A DNA stretch of 64,000 nt from the NCBI RefSeq assembly GCF_031457955.1, contig NZ_JAVDXN010000002.1, positions 62,001-126,000 of the forward strand, written 5' to 3'. The position numbers were made by a program, and so were the translations under genes. This stretch comes from Mixta sp031457955. Its GTDB lineage: Bacteria; Pseudomonadota; Gammaproteobacteria; Enterobacterales; Enterobacteriaceae. The notes under the pieces are model-generated. The model was not told the DNA's origin, ran no database searches, and saw only the letters and a list, made by a program, of their open reading frames with translations. This document shows, piece after piece, positions 54,223-63,227 of this stretch (position 1 is its first letter; each line of letters begins with the position of its first letter).

Positions 54223-55187
54223 TCGATTTCGGCAATTTTTATCGGCTTATCGCTCAGGGCCCGCTGGCCAGCTGGCTTGAAGTGCTGCCGTCACAGCTGG
54301 CTGCCTGGCAGCGGGAAAACCTGCACGGTCATTTTCGCAACTGGACCAAAGCGGTGGATAATCTGCCGTCGCTGACGCCGCAGCATCTTGATTTAGTGAA
54401 CAGCGTGACCGCCGACAGCGATGCGCTTAGCGATCGCCAGCGTCAGGGCATCGAAAAGCTGCTGCGTACCCTGATGCCGTGGCGCAAAGGGCCTTATGCG
54501 CTTTATGGCACCCTGATTGATACCGAGTGGCGCTCCGACTGGAAGTGGGATCGCGTGCTGCCGCATATTTCACCGCTGACCGATCGCACCGTGCTGGATG
54601 TTGGCTGCGGCAGCGGTTATCACATGTGGCGGATGATCGGCGCAGGCGCCAACCTGGTGGTGGGCATCGATCCCACCCAGCTGTTCCTGTGCCAGTTTGA
54701 AGCGGTCCGCAAGCTGCTGGGCAACGACCAGCGCGCGCATCTGCTGCCGGTCGGCATTGAACAGCTGCCGGAGCTAAAGGCGTTTGATACCGTGTTTTCC
54801 ATGGGCGTGCTCTATCATCGTCGCTCTCCGCTCGATCATCTCTATCAGCTAAAAAATCAGCTGGTGAGCGGCGGCGAGCTGGTGCTGGAAACGCTGGTTA
54901 TCGAGGGCGACGAGCATGATGTGCTGGTGCCGGGCGAGCGCTACGCGCAAATGCGCAACGTCTGGTTTATTCCCTCGGCGCCAGCGTTGGCGCGCTGGCT
55001 GGAGAAGTGCGGCTTTGTTGATGTGCGTATCGTGGATTTCTCCCGCACCTCTACCGATGAGCAGCGCCGTACCGACTGGATGGTAACCGAGTCGCTGGCG
55101 GATTTTCTTGACCCCAACGACAGCAGCAAAACGCTGGAAGGTTATCCCGCCCCGCTGCGCGCCGTGCTGGTCGCGCGCAAGCCGTAA
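54219..55187 (+). CDS. cmoB: tRNA U34 carboxymethyltransferase CmoB
   Basis: Uses carboxy-SAM to make 5-carboxymethoxyuridine at position 34 of several tRNAs. 322 residues; methyltransferase core VLDVGCGSGYHMWRMIG near residue 120 and FSMGVLYHRRSPLDHL near residue 190. Overlap with cmoA shows coupled translation. Confidence 0.97.
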   Translation: MIDFGNFYRLIAQGPLASWLEVLPSQLAAWQRENLHGHFRNWTKAVDNLPSLTPQHLDLVNSVTADSDALSDRQRQGIEKLLRTLMPWRKGPYALYGTLIDTEWRSDWKWDRVLPHISPLTDRTVLDVGCGSGYHMWRMIGAGANLVVGIDPTQLFLCQFEAVRKLLGNDQRAHLLPVGIEQLPELKAFDTVFSMGVLYHRRSPLDHLYQLKNQLVSGGELVLETLVIEGDEHDVLVPGERYAQMRNVWFIPSAPALARWLEKCGFVDVRIVDFSRTSTDEQRRTDWMVTESLADFLDPNDSSKTLEGYPAPLRAVLVARKP

Positions 55188-55325
55188 TCGCGCCTTGCAG
55201 GGCATCCGCCTGATGCCCTGCTCTCTCATTCCCGCCTTATGCCCTGCCCGGACAAAACGCCTCTTAGCAGAAAGCAGAGTTTAGCGATGAACACTAAACT
55301 TAACGCAGCGATCACAGGAGGGAGC

Positions 55326-55775
55326 ATGAGAGAGTTTGATTATGAGCTGGATTTTAAAACCATCGATTTTCGCCAGCAGCCGGAGCTGTATCAGGTAGGC
55401 CGCGGCGAACAGGGTGTATTGCTGGTCGAGCCTTATAAATCAGAAATATTACCGCACTGGCGTTTTCGTACGCCCGCTATCGCGCGTGAGTCAGCGGAAA
55501 AAATCATGGCGCTGTTTGAAAATTATCGACAGCAGGATGATTTTGTCGGCATGGATATGGCGCGTAAATTTATCCAGATGGGCTTTACCCGCGCGCGGCG
55601 CTACGCCAACCATCCCGGCGGTAAAAAATATGATGCCGAGCGCCAGGTATTGCCGCAGCAGCTGGATGCGGAGAAGGTGGAATCAGCAACCATTTTCAAA
55701 GGCTACTGGGATAAAATTCGCGCCGATGAAGATTATCTGCGGCGTAAAAAAGCGCACCAGCAGCGCTACGGTTAA
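55326..55775 (+). CDS. DUF4385 family protein
   Basis: Starts at ATG 55326 behind an excellent ribosome-binding site (CAGGAGGGAGC); the frame opens further upstream without such a site. 149 residues: REFDYELDFKTIDFRQQPEL and LLVEPYKSEILPHWRF at the front, FVGMDMARKFIQMGFTRARRY and a lysine-rich end. The family is conserved in bacteria and has no known function; it may bind nucleic acid judging by its basic tail. Confidence 0.85.
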   Translation: MREFDYELDFKTIDFRQQPELYQVGRGEQGVLLVEPYKSEILPHWRFRTPAIARESAEKIMALFENYRQQDDFVGMDMARKFIQMGFTRARRYANHPGGKKYDAERQVLPQQLDAEKVESATIFKGYWDKIRADEDYLRRKKAHQQRYG

Positions 55776-55866
55776 TCTCTTTTTGCCACGCTTTAACAAA
55801 CCAACGCGCAAAAACCTGCCAGGCTGTAGCTAACACCTTAAATCGATAGCTAAAAGGAGAGCAGGA

Positions 55867-56964
55867 ATGAGTAAGTTTGTTTTTTCCTCCCCACGCAAAT
55901 ATGTTCAGGGCGCAGGCGTCCTGTCTGAGCTGGGAACCTGGCTGAAAGAACTGGGCGATAGTGCCTTCCTGATCGCTGACGATATTGTTTGGGGTCTGGT
56001 TGGTGAGCAGGTGCAGGAGACGCTCAGGCAGAGCGAGATCCAGCAGCATTATGAAAAATTCAATGGCGAGGCGTCCGGGAATGAAATTACCCGCCTGGCG
56101 AACGCGGCGCGCCAGCAGGGTTCGGCGATCGTTGTCGGCCTGGGCGGCGGCAAAACGCTCGATACGGCAAAAGCGGTAGCGGATGAACTGCAGGCGCCGG
56201 TGGTGATTGTCCCCACCGCTGCCTCAACCGATGCGCCCTGTAGCGCGCTTTCCGTTATCTACTCCGATAGCGGCGTATTTGAAAGCTATCGCTTCTACAG
56301 TAAAAACCCCGATCTGGTGCTGGTCGATACCTGGGTTTGCGCTCAGGCACCGGTTCGGCTGTTTGCCTCTGGCATTGCCGACGGCCTGGCAACCTACGTT
56401 GAAGCGCAGGCGGTGCTGCGTTCGCACGGTAAATCGATGGTTAATGGCGATCCGACCATTGCCGGGATGGCGATTGCCCGCGCTTGCGAAGAGACGCTGC
56501 TGACCTGGGGCTACAGCGCCTGGACCGCTGTCGCGCAGAAGCGCGTGACACCGGCGGTTGAAGCGGTGGTGGAAGCCAACACGCTGCTGTCGGGACTGGG
56601 CTTTGAAAATGCCGGTCTGGCGGGCGCGCATGCGATTCATAACGGCTTTACCGCGATCGAAGGCGATATCCATCATCTGACGCACGGGGAAAAAGTCGCG
56701 TATGGCACGCTGACGCAAATGGTGCTGGAGCAGCGGCCGGATGAAGAGATTGCACGCTATATCCGCTTCTATCGCTCAATCAATATGCCGACCACCCTGG
56801 CGGAAATGCATCTGGAGCAGGAAAGCTGGGAAAATATGGTGAAAATCGGCGCGCTGGCGAACGGCGAAGGCGATACGCTGAAGAACCTGAATCCAAACCT
56901 GACGCCGGAAGCGGTAGCCAATGCTATTCTGGCGGTGGATGCCTTTAGCCAAAGCGTAAAATAA
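55867..56964 (+). CDS. gldA: Glycerol dehydrogenase (iron-containing alcohol dehydrogenase family)
   Basis: NAD-linked oxidation of glycerol to dihydroxyacetone. 365 residues: nucleotide loop GLGGGKTLDTAKAVAD near residue 95, PTAASTDAPCSALSV, metal ligands Asp in GIADGLATYVE, His in GAHAIHNGFT and His in THGEKVAYGTL. Similar in length to E. coli GldA (367). Whether glycerol is the true substrate here is not certain, as relatives use other polyols. A strong AAGGAGAG site precedes ATG 55867. Confidence 0.85.
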   Translation: MSKFVFSSPRKYVQGAGVLSELGTWLKELGDSAFLIADDIVWGLVGEQVQETLRQSEIQQHYEKFNGEASGNEITRLANAARQQGSAIVVGLGGGKTLDTAKAVADELQAPVVIVPTAASTDAPCSALSVIYSDSGVFESYRFYSKNPDLVLVDTWVCAQAPVRLFASGIADGLATYVEAQAVLRSHGKSMVNGDPTIAGMAIARACEETLLTWGYSAWTAVAQKRVTPAVEAVVEANTLLSGLGFENAGLAGAHAIHNGFTAIEGDIHHLTHGEKVAYGTLTQMVLEQRPDEEIARYIRFYRSINMPTTLAEMHLEQESWENMVKIGALANGEGDTLKNLNPNLTPEAVANAILAVDAFSQSVK

Positions 56965-57043
56965 TCAGGCGCGACGTTAACCTGATCGAGGCGCCCAACG
57001 GCGGCGCCTCTGTGCTATGCAGCCCGACCTTTAGCGCTCTACC

Positions 57044-57889
57044 CTATTCCGTCTTGCCATCCCAGTATTCAAAGCGATACGCCGTCCCCAGCTGACGCTC
57101 CAGGGTTTCCTGCCCGGTGATTTCCGTTTCATGGGAGTAGCTCAGGGTACAGTTACCGGTTTTATCCCAGCTCTGACACTCATCAAGCGTGGTAATGCTG
57201 CCGTTGCTGGTGGTATTCACCATCCGCATACCCAGCTCGCGCTGTTGATTATCGTAGGAGTAACTCTCCTGACTTTGCGCCGAACTGCTGCCGGTGAGCA
57301 GCCCCGCCTTGTTCCAGCGATAGCGATACTCGCCGTTAGTGAGTGCATCCGATCCGCGTGAGGTACTACTGCTTAAGCGCAGCTGAGGATCATAATCGTA
57401 GGTGGTTTCGGTGAAGCCTTTCTTTCCCATCAGAATAAAGCTGTCGCTGGCGCTGATGATATTGCCTTTAGCGCCCACCATATAGCTGATATTGCCCTGT
57501 TTGTTATTCACCTCAACCAGGGCATCCTCTTTTTGTACTTTTACTGAGATTTGATATTCAGCCAGCCAGCCATGATTAACGCGAAAAATATGCTGCTCCA
57601 TCGCTAACACAATGTTTTGATCGTTTTTATCGTAGCTGATATCCGCCACGACCAGCTGGCCGCACCGGTCGAACTGGCCCAGCACGCGCTTTTGCGAATT
57701 AACGTTTTTGCCAAACTCGCCCATTACCACCTGTTTAATCGGCCCTTTTGCCGTGCCGCCCAGCAAAATCACGCTGTTGCTCTGGGTTATCGCTGCAGGA
57801 AGGGGGCGACAGGTTTCCGCCGCCACGTTCAGGCTGCAAACGCTCAGGCTGAAAAAGCCGGTAGTCAGTGCCAGGGATCCAGACTTCAT
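57044..57889 (-). CDS. Exported protein resembling YnfC (UPF0257)
   Basis: From ATG 57889 (AGGA 8 bp upstream): signal peptide MKSGSLALTTGFFSLSVCSL, cleaved before ETCRPLP; the mature part of about 255 residues is rich in beta strands. The Tyr/Asp-rich repeats (ETTYDYDPQLRLSS, EYRYRWNKAGLLTGSS, EESYSYDNQQREL) and CQSWDKTGNCTLSYSH recall E. coli YnfC, which is a lipoprotein; no lipobox is seen here. The function is unknown. The stop lies 80 bp after the gldA stop, convergent. Confidence 0.65.
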   Translation of the reverse strand: MKSGSLALTTGFFSLSVCSLNVAAETCRPLPAAITQSNSVILLGGTAKGPIKQVVMGEFGKNVNSQKRVLGQFDRCGQLVVADISYDKNDQNIVLAMEQHIFRVNHGWLAEYQISVKVQKEDALVEVNNKQGNISYMVGAKGNIISASDSFILMGKKGFTETTYDYDPQLRLSSSTSRGSDALTNGEYRYRWNKAGLLTGSSSAQSQESYSYDNQQRELGMRMVNTTSNGSITTLDECQSWDKTGNCTLSYSHETEITGQETLERQLGTAYRFEYWDGKTE

Positions 57890-58051
57890 TATCAATTCCT
57901 GTGTTAAACAACGGGACGCTGGCGTTTACGCGTCCGCCGAGGGCGGTCTAAGGCCGGGCTGGCGTTACCGATAGGATAATATCCAGCATAGCCCATGACG
58001 CAGGGAGCGGTATAGCGAAGGCGTGGAGATACAGCACGAAATATCGCGGTG

Positions 58052-58081
58052 AAAAAAGCCTTCCGCATGGCGCGGAAGGCT
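58052..58081 (-). terminator. Terminator of the phage-like cassette
   Basis: On the minus strand AGCCTTCCGC, loop GCCAT, GCGGAAGGCT then TTTTT, just after the tailspike-like gene. Confidence 0.85.
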
Positions 58082-58088
58082 CAAAGGG

Positions 58089-59768
58089 TTATGCTGGCGT
58101 TACCGTCTCGTTATTATCGAACGATAACCAGGCCGAGTTTTTCGCCGAACCTAAAGAGTAGTAATAACGCAGCTTCTTATCGGCACCGTATCCCAGCACC
58201 ATTTTACCCATCGCTTTACCAATGTTATTCACTGTCGAGGTCAGAGATTTCAGCTGTGCCTGTGAATAGACGAAGCCACAGGTAATGCCGTCATTCTGAT
58301 TAAACAGCCATTCAATTTCCGGCACATCCCCTTCGGTTGACGCACTGGAACCACCGGATGAATTGGTTTTGGTATAGCGAATTGAAAGCGGTACTGCAGA
58401 ATTAAGATTGTAACAGTTGCTCATTACAAACTTCTCGCCCACATCACGCATGCTTGACGCATATTTCCCTGAGGCGAATCCGGTACTGGTAATATGAATT
58501 TTCGCCAGGTTAATTAAGCTGAGCGCATATTCATTTTTACCCACATCAATGATGCTGTGGTTAATTGAGAGCGTACCGCCCGATCCGCCCTGGAACAGGA
58601 TGCCGCTGGCGGTGCCATTACCACGCAGACGACAACCGGTAAGCAGAAGCGTATTGGACTCGTTAGTGGAACTTTTAATTAAATTGGCGAAGCCATCAGC
58701 AAAACAGTTATTCAAATGCAAATCTTCCGCCGGTACCAGGTTAAAGGCGTTATTTTTCGGATCGCCTTTATTCAGCATCGAAATTTGCAGCGTCAGTTTA
58801 TGCTGACCGGAAACGGTTGATGAGCGGTCAAGAATAAAACCATCCCCAACCGATCCTTCATCCATCACTACCGTTGAGCGGATATTCACGTTAAACGACC
58901 AGTTCTGTACGCAAATTGCCCCGCGTTTTGGCGCCCAGTTCGCCCCCTGCAAATCAGTGGGTTTACGGGTGTACTTGATGGTGTTCTCTACCATGACGTT
59001 GGTACACATAATATAGGCTTCCGCCCACCAGGTAGCGCCACCGATAGAAACGTTACCAATGGATGAACCGTTACTGATCCCTTCCATCACAAAGTGACGG
59101 CGGAACGGACCATACGCCAGGTTATTCGCCATAATGGTATGCTGGGCATCAAACTGCGCACGTCCGGTATTGGAGGTGACCGGCGCTTCGGCATGAAACG
59201 CGATACGTCCATCGGTACCCTCTTTACAGGAGGCGTAGTTATGAGCAATGACCGTACCTGAACCCCAAATACTCACTGCGTCGCCGCGATCTTCCAGCCC
59301 TACGCCGATACAGTCGAGGAAGTTATTACCAATGATACGTGAACCATGGGCACGCTGAACGGAACCGGCAATCACCGCGTTCACCTGGTTAACCATGGTA
59401 CAGCCTTCAACGACACAGAAATCGGCCTGAATATCGATCGTACCCTGACGCCCGCCGCCCGCTTCATTACTTTGCAGCAAAAGTGGATTGGTTGATTTCA
59501 GCTGGCGTACCTGGCAACGTTCATGTTTAAGCGCAATCATGGCGCGGCCGCTCATATCAGAGCCTATCGGCCGGATTTCACCCGTCTCCGTTCCTTCGAT
59601 AATCTGCCCTTCAAAGGCAGTTTTAACCTGCGCAGAAAGATTAATAATGGTGTCGACAATGACATATCTCTCTTTTTTAAGCAGCGCCTGAAAGGCGGCA
59701 GTATTATCGGTTTTATAATCAGTTGCGCTTGTTGCTGCAATTTTCTGTGAAGATGTAGTTAAAGCCAT
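58089..59768 (-). CDS. Phage tailspike-like right-handed beta-helix protein
   Basis: 559 residues. The front TDYKTDNTAAFQALLKKERY is the start motif of pectate-lyase-3 type beta helices, as in phage tailspikes that bind or cut surface polysaccharide. A long series of short repeats rich in Asn, Gly, Ser and Val (CVVEGCTMVNQVNAVIAGSV, HNYASCKEGTDGRIAF) forms the helix. No head-binding N-terminal domain of the P22 kind is present, so it is not a standard virion spike. It starts with a GGAGG site and is the third gene after endolysin and holin. Enzymatic residues cannot be assigned. Confidence 0.75.
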   Translation of the reverse strand: MALTTSSQKIAATSATDYKTDNTAAFQALLKKERYVIVDTIINLSAQVKTAFEGQIIEGTETGEIRPIGSDMSGRAMIALKHERCQVRQLKSTNPLLLQSNEAGGGRQGTIDIQADFCVVEGCTMVNQVNAVIAGSVQRAHGSRIIGNNFLDCIGVGLEDRGDAVSIWGSGTVIAHNYASCKEGTDGRIAFHAEAPVTSNTGRAQFDAQHTIMANNLAYGPFRRHFVMEGISNGSSIGNVSIGGATWWAEAYIMCTNVMVENTIKYTRKPTDLQGANWAPKRGAICVQNWSFNVNIRSTVVMDEGSVGDGFILDRSSTVSGQHKLTLQISMLNKGDPKNNAFNLVPAEDLHLNNCFADGFANLIKSSTNESNTLLLTGCRLRGNGTASGILFQGGSGGTLSINHSIIDVGKNEYALSLINLAKIHITSTGFASGKYASSMRDVGEKFVMSNCYNLNSAVPLSIRYTKTNSSGGSSASTEGDVPEIEWLFNQNDGITCGFVYSQAQLKSLTSTVNNIGKAMGKMVLGYGADKKLRYYYSLGSAKNSAWLSFDNNETVTPA

Positions 59769-59779
59769 GATGAACCTCC

Positions 59780-59914
59780 AGAATGAAAAAATAAGGGTTT
59801 TTATCCGTGTTAAAACTATTCAGTACGTAAATTCAGGTTGCGGAAATCCCTTTCCGCTTTTATTACGGAATTATATTTTTACCGCTTTTATTATTTAGCC
59901 CTGGTGCTTATCAC
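59780..59914. other. Short AT-rich spacer
   Basis: About 135 bp between holin stop and tailspike start, with no gene or clear hairpin. Confidence 0.35.
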
Positions 59915-60184
59915 TTAATGTTGTGATGAATTATTACTATTTTCTGTTTCAGTTGACGCCACTGAACCCGGCGGTGCTTTTTGTCGGGTAATACGTGAAA
60001 GCATCCCTAACAGCATGACGACGAATGAAGCGACCTGTAGCCAGTGCGACGGAATCATTGATTTTAAGTCAGGTGGCATTTCAAGCCAGATAGTTGGCAA
60101 CAGCCCCAGCAGCACCAGCGCCTTCGTAGAATGCCAGCGCCACCAGTCCGGCCAATCCTTAACTAGTCGTAATTTCATCCTCAT
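59915..60184 (-). CDS. Holin-like protein
   Basis: 89 residues with two hydrophobic helices (ALVLLGLLPTIWLEMPPDL, WLQVASFVVMLLGMLSRI) and a basic front and hydrophilic tail: the layout of a class II holin that opens the inner membrane for the endolysin. Its start overlaps the endolysin stop (ATGA, 4 bp), so both are translated together. Confidence 0.78.
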   Translation of the reverse strand: MRMKLRLVKDWPDWWRWHSTKALVLLGLLPTIWLEMPPDLKSMIPSHWLQVASFVVMLLGMLSRITRQKAPPGSVASTETENSNNSSQH

Positions 60185-60651
60185 ACAATCACCCCTCTGT
60201 AACTGTCATAACTGCCACTTCGCATGACTTCTGCATGGCGCTTTGCTCTATTCGGTGTTTGCCGGGCCCACTTGCTCATCAGCATGCTGCTGGCCGCCGC
60301 GGCAAAATTTTCCTGGGAAATCAGGGCCAATGTATTCTTGAATGCCGCCAACCCCTCGATACCCATCTGCCATGCCATACTGTGCAAAATATCGCTACGC
60401 GGTTCGTTACAATGGCGCAGCGCATCAACAATTCCTGGTATGGCATTCATTTGTAACCTGTTATTGCTTAACAGAGTTTCCAGCCATACGCTCCCCACTT
60501 CTTCCGGCACCGTAAAGGTGTAGTTAGTGATTGGGCATCCACGTGGCCCAAGTTTTATGCCATAAGCCACGGTGGGATAGCCTTCGGTATCGATATAGGG
60601 CTTTGCCCGATAACCTTCTTCAAATTTAAGAATTTTTATTATTTCGCTCAT
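60181..60651 (-). CDS. T4-type lysozyme (GH24) endolysin
   Basis: 156 residues from ATG 60651 behind AAGGAGTG; the frame opens earlier but the upstream part has no site and overlaps the promoter of the repressor gene. The glycosidase centre is EEGYRAKPYIDTEGYPTVAYG (E, D and T of the T4 lysozyme triad, with D 8-9 and T 14-15 residues after E). No signal peptide is present, so release depends on the holin downstream. Confidence 0.88.
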   Translation of the reverse strand: MSEIIKILKFEEGYRAKPYIDTEGYPTVAYGIKLGPRGCPITNYTFTVPEEVGSVWLETLLSNNRLQMNAIPGIVDALRHCNEPRSDILHSMAWQMGIEGLAAFKNTLALISQENFAAAASSMLMSKWARQTPNRAKRHAEVMRSGSYDSYRGVIV

Positions 60652-60706
60652 AGCACACTCCTTCTCCAGCTTACCTGTGACCTTGTTAAAAATTGGCTCT
60701 GCCGCA

Positions 60707-60751
60707 TTGGTGGTTTTCATTCTGTTATGTATAATGCTTGAACCCATAACA
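60707..60751 (+). promoter_or_regulatory. Repressor-gene promoter with candidate operator
   Basis: TTGGTG (60707) and TATAAT (60730) are 17 bp apart and point to the repressor gene at 60821. The -10 lies between the arms of the inverted repeat TGTTATG and CATAACA (60723-60729 and 60745-60751), a plausible operator for self-control by the CI-like protein. Confidence 0.6.
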
Positions 60752-60820
60752 AAACGTATCGAATCAGGCCATAGCAAAGCGTGTTTGACGAACAATACGG
60801 CGCGCTATAAATTTTCGTTT

Positions 60821-61423
60821 ATGAAAACAGATTCTCTTGCTACGCGGCTCAATATAGCGATGAACATGGCCGGAATGACTCAGGGTGCTTTAGCTAAAGC
60901 ATCCGGCGTTTCCCAGCCCACTATCTGGCGTCTGACCAAAGGTCAGGCCGCAGGATCGCGCAAGCTGGTCGACATCGCGGCCGCACTCAACGTCAATGTC
61001 GAATGGCTGGCCAAAGGTCAGGGAGAGATGCAAGGACCTTCAACCAGAGAAGGTTTTTCACATACTCCCGCGGCCAGTGACGTTCCTGTCTGGACGCTGG
61101 CGGGTAAAACCAGCGAGACCGTTACCACGCCTAACGGCGTCCGCGCCAAAAAAACCTGGCGAGCCTATTTGATAGATCGAAACAGCGGTTGTGCTGAAGC
61201 CACTGCGGGCAGTATCGTGATTATTGATACTGATATTCCGCCTGAATCGGGCGACCTGGTCATCGCCCGTGTCAGTGAACGCATCAGCGTCTATCGCTAT
61301 CTCGAAGGTCCATCTAACGGCTTTTTAACCGTGGATGATCCACGCTTACCGGCTGTTGAACTCTCCTCCTCTGCCGAACTCATCGGCGTTGCTATATTTT
61401 TAATCCGTGATTTGCGCCGGTAA
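60821..61423 (+). CDS. CI-like phage repressor (HTH plus S24-type domain)
   Basis: 200 residues from ATG 60821; the frame opens upstream without support. The front is a Cro/CI helix-turn-helix (AGMTQGALAKASGVSQPTIWRLTKG). The end resembles LexA/CI peptidase domains (GSIVIIDTDIPPESGDLVIARV). An obvious Ala-Gly cleavage site is seen as WTLAGK near residue 90. It is divergent from the endolysin-holin-tailspike genes, so it most likely keeps the lysis cassette silent until damage. Confidence 0.85.
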   Translation: MKTDSLATRLNIAMNMAGMTQGALAKASGVSQPTIWRLTKGQAAGSRKLVDIAAALNVNVEWLAKGQGEMQGPSTREGFSHTPAASDVPVWTLAGKTSETVTTPNGVRAKKTWRAYLIDRNSGCAEATAGSIVIIDTDIPPESGDLVIARVSERISVYRYLEGPSNGFLTVDDPRLPAVELSSSAELIGVAIFLIRDLRR

Positions 61424-62461
61424 GCCGCCACATCATCATCCGGTAAGGTGAACTCGCGATATTGCCCACCGGCGACACGATATAAGACATAAATCATGGC
61501 GACCCTCTTCAGCTACTAAGCTCGTCAGTTATCTAACTTCCCATCGGCGCCTGGCGCCGCTCCGGGTTCAACTATGCTTCAACACGCCTATGAAGCATGA
61601 ATGCGGCTTATTAGTTCGCTGACGAGGCGGTCAACACATTCACGAGACTTCATAACCTTTGTTATTAAAAATACTATTAGCTATTAAAAAAGAGTCAAGT
61701 TTGTTTACTGAAAAAAGTGGTCTTAATCGCAAGAGATTCTGATAGCAAAACGTAGGATAGACGGGCGTCTCAGCCGGTTAGGCGTGTGCTAACTTCGTGC
61801 CAGCTAATCATTTTTTCTCATTTAATGATTAAACAAGCTTAACGGTAACAAGAGATAAAAAGATGCTAAAAAAAATTTCGAAAATAGTTTAAAAAAATCT
61901 TCCCGCCATAGCGATAATCCGATCGCTCTAAAAATAATCGCTTTAAAACAATCATTTAAAAAGCATGCAACCCAAAAGTGGTATTTTTTCATGGAGATGA
62001 GGAAAAGCGCCATCTGTCAGCCCATAATGGCATAACAAGAAAATATATTATTATTCAATAACTTAAAAATATTGGCGTTTGTTTAACGATACACCGGTGT
62101 TGTCGGACGTGCTTTAAGGATGTGGTTAGCGACAGTAATCAATGTGAGAATTGTGATCGTGCGCGTTTAGTTAAATTTGCTGAAACTTTAACCTTTTACT
62201 TAAGACCAAAGCGTATTAAAGGTAATAGCATAAATTTTGACCTTTAAAAAATGCTCTCTGATCCAGGTCATGGGAAGGGTCGGGGCGATGTTCGGTGAGA
62301 GTACCCGTTTGGCCGCTGCGGGCAGAAGATAAAGACGAATAAAATTGCCGCCGCATTTATTTGCGGCAGCCAGCAAGCGATATGGGCTGAGGGCGGGCTA
62401 ATGTTGAAAAAAGAACGGCTCACCGCGCGCCCGTAGCGTTGAAAAAGGATCGCTTCTCTTT
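61424..62461. other. About 1 kb of AT-rich DNA without a supported gene
   Basis: Lies between the repressor gene and a lipoprotein gene. Many short frames but none with both site and recognisable product. A perfect-looking hairpin (TGCCGC...GCGGCA) is at about 62348-62369. Base composition is lower in GC than the core genome, as for acquired DNA. Confidence 0.35.
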
Positions 62462-62911
62462 TTATGATCCTGACTGGGCTTCAAAATCTTGTTGTAAGCG
62501 TTCTGGATTAAGCGCGACCGCTTGCGTATTAGTGGTGATGATCTGGCGCAGCATCAGGTTCTGATGGGCATACCTTTTCGCCTGATCGTTAAGCGCGGTC
62601 ACCACCGAACTTTTATCCGATGTTTTATCCTGTCGCACGGAATAAAGCATAAACGAGGACTCATCTTCTTTTGGCCGACATCCTACAAACCAATGCTCAT
62701 CGCGATAAAGCAGTTTGCATGTGGCGGTAAAAAGGGTCATCGCAAGGCCACTCTGGATATCGCTACGCGCAACGGTAGCCCAGTGAGGAGGGGTTAATGA
62801 TTCGCCGGGTTTATCTGGATTTTTAACAAACGTTATACCTTCCTGGTCATTACATGCGGTCAAAGCCAGCACCATAACGGCAAGGATCGATGTTAACTTC
62901 CTGTTTTTCAT
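62462..62911 (-). CDS. Putative lipoprotein of unknown function (149 aa)
   Basis: MKNRKLTSILAVMVLALTAC gives a signal peptide with lipobox LTAC. The mature part has no family I recognise, with one likely disulphide (CKLLYRDEHWFVGCR). A basic context without operon neighbours. It may be an envelope stress or surface protein; no function is given. Confidence 0.6.
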   Translation of the reverse strand: MKNRKLTSILAVMVLALTACNDQEGITFVKNPDKPGESLTPPHWATVARSDIQSGLAMTLFTATCKLLYRDEHWFVGCRPKEDESSFMLYSVRQDKTSDKSSVVTALNDQAKRYAHQNLMLRQIITTNTQAVALNPERLQQDFEAQSGS

Positions 62912-63227
62912 AATTCTTTACCCTAACTATCTCTGTAACAAAATTTTACTCTGCTTACAAAAGCGCAGTAGCGATGAAAAATTATATAAGAATTTGAGGG
63001 AAATAATCGAGATTATTCTTATCGAATTTTTATATAACTGCGCAATATGTGTGACGAAAGCAGATGTAAGCTAATCACGGCGCATCATGCACGAACAGAC
63101 GGGACACCCGTTTAACGTCAAAGCGAACAAACGATAACGCCTCAGATGATGAAAAAAAATGATTCGCATTAACATGTAACACAAGGTGATGTTTAATACC
63201 GTCCTGCGCACTTCACAGGATATGAAA

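Noticed and set aside
61424..61497. Minus-strand frame starting MIYVLYRVAGGQYREF behind an AGAGGG site
   Set aside because: It runs into the repressor gene on the other strand and I recognise no family; kept out as unsupported, though a phage relic is possible.
61822..62013. 63-residue hydrophobic minus-strand frame
   Set aside because: AT-rich composition alone explains Phe/Leu/Lys richness; no ribosome-binding site.
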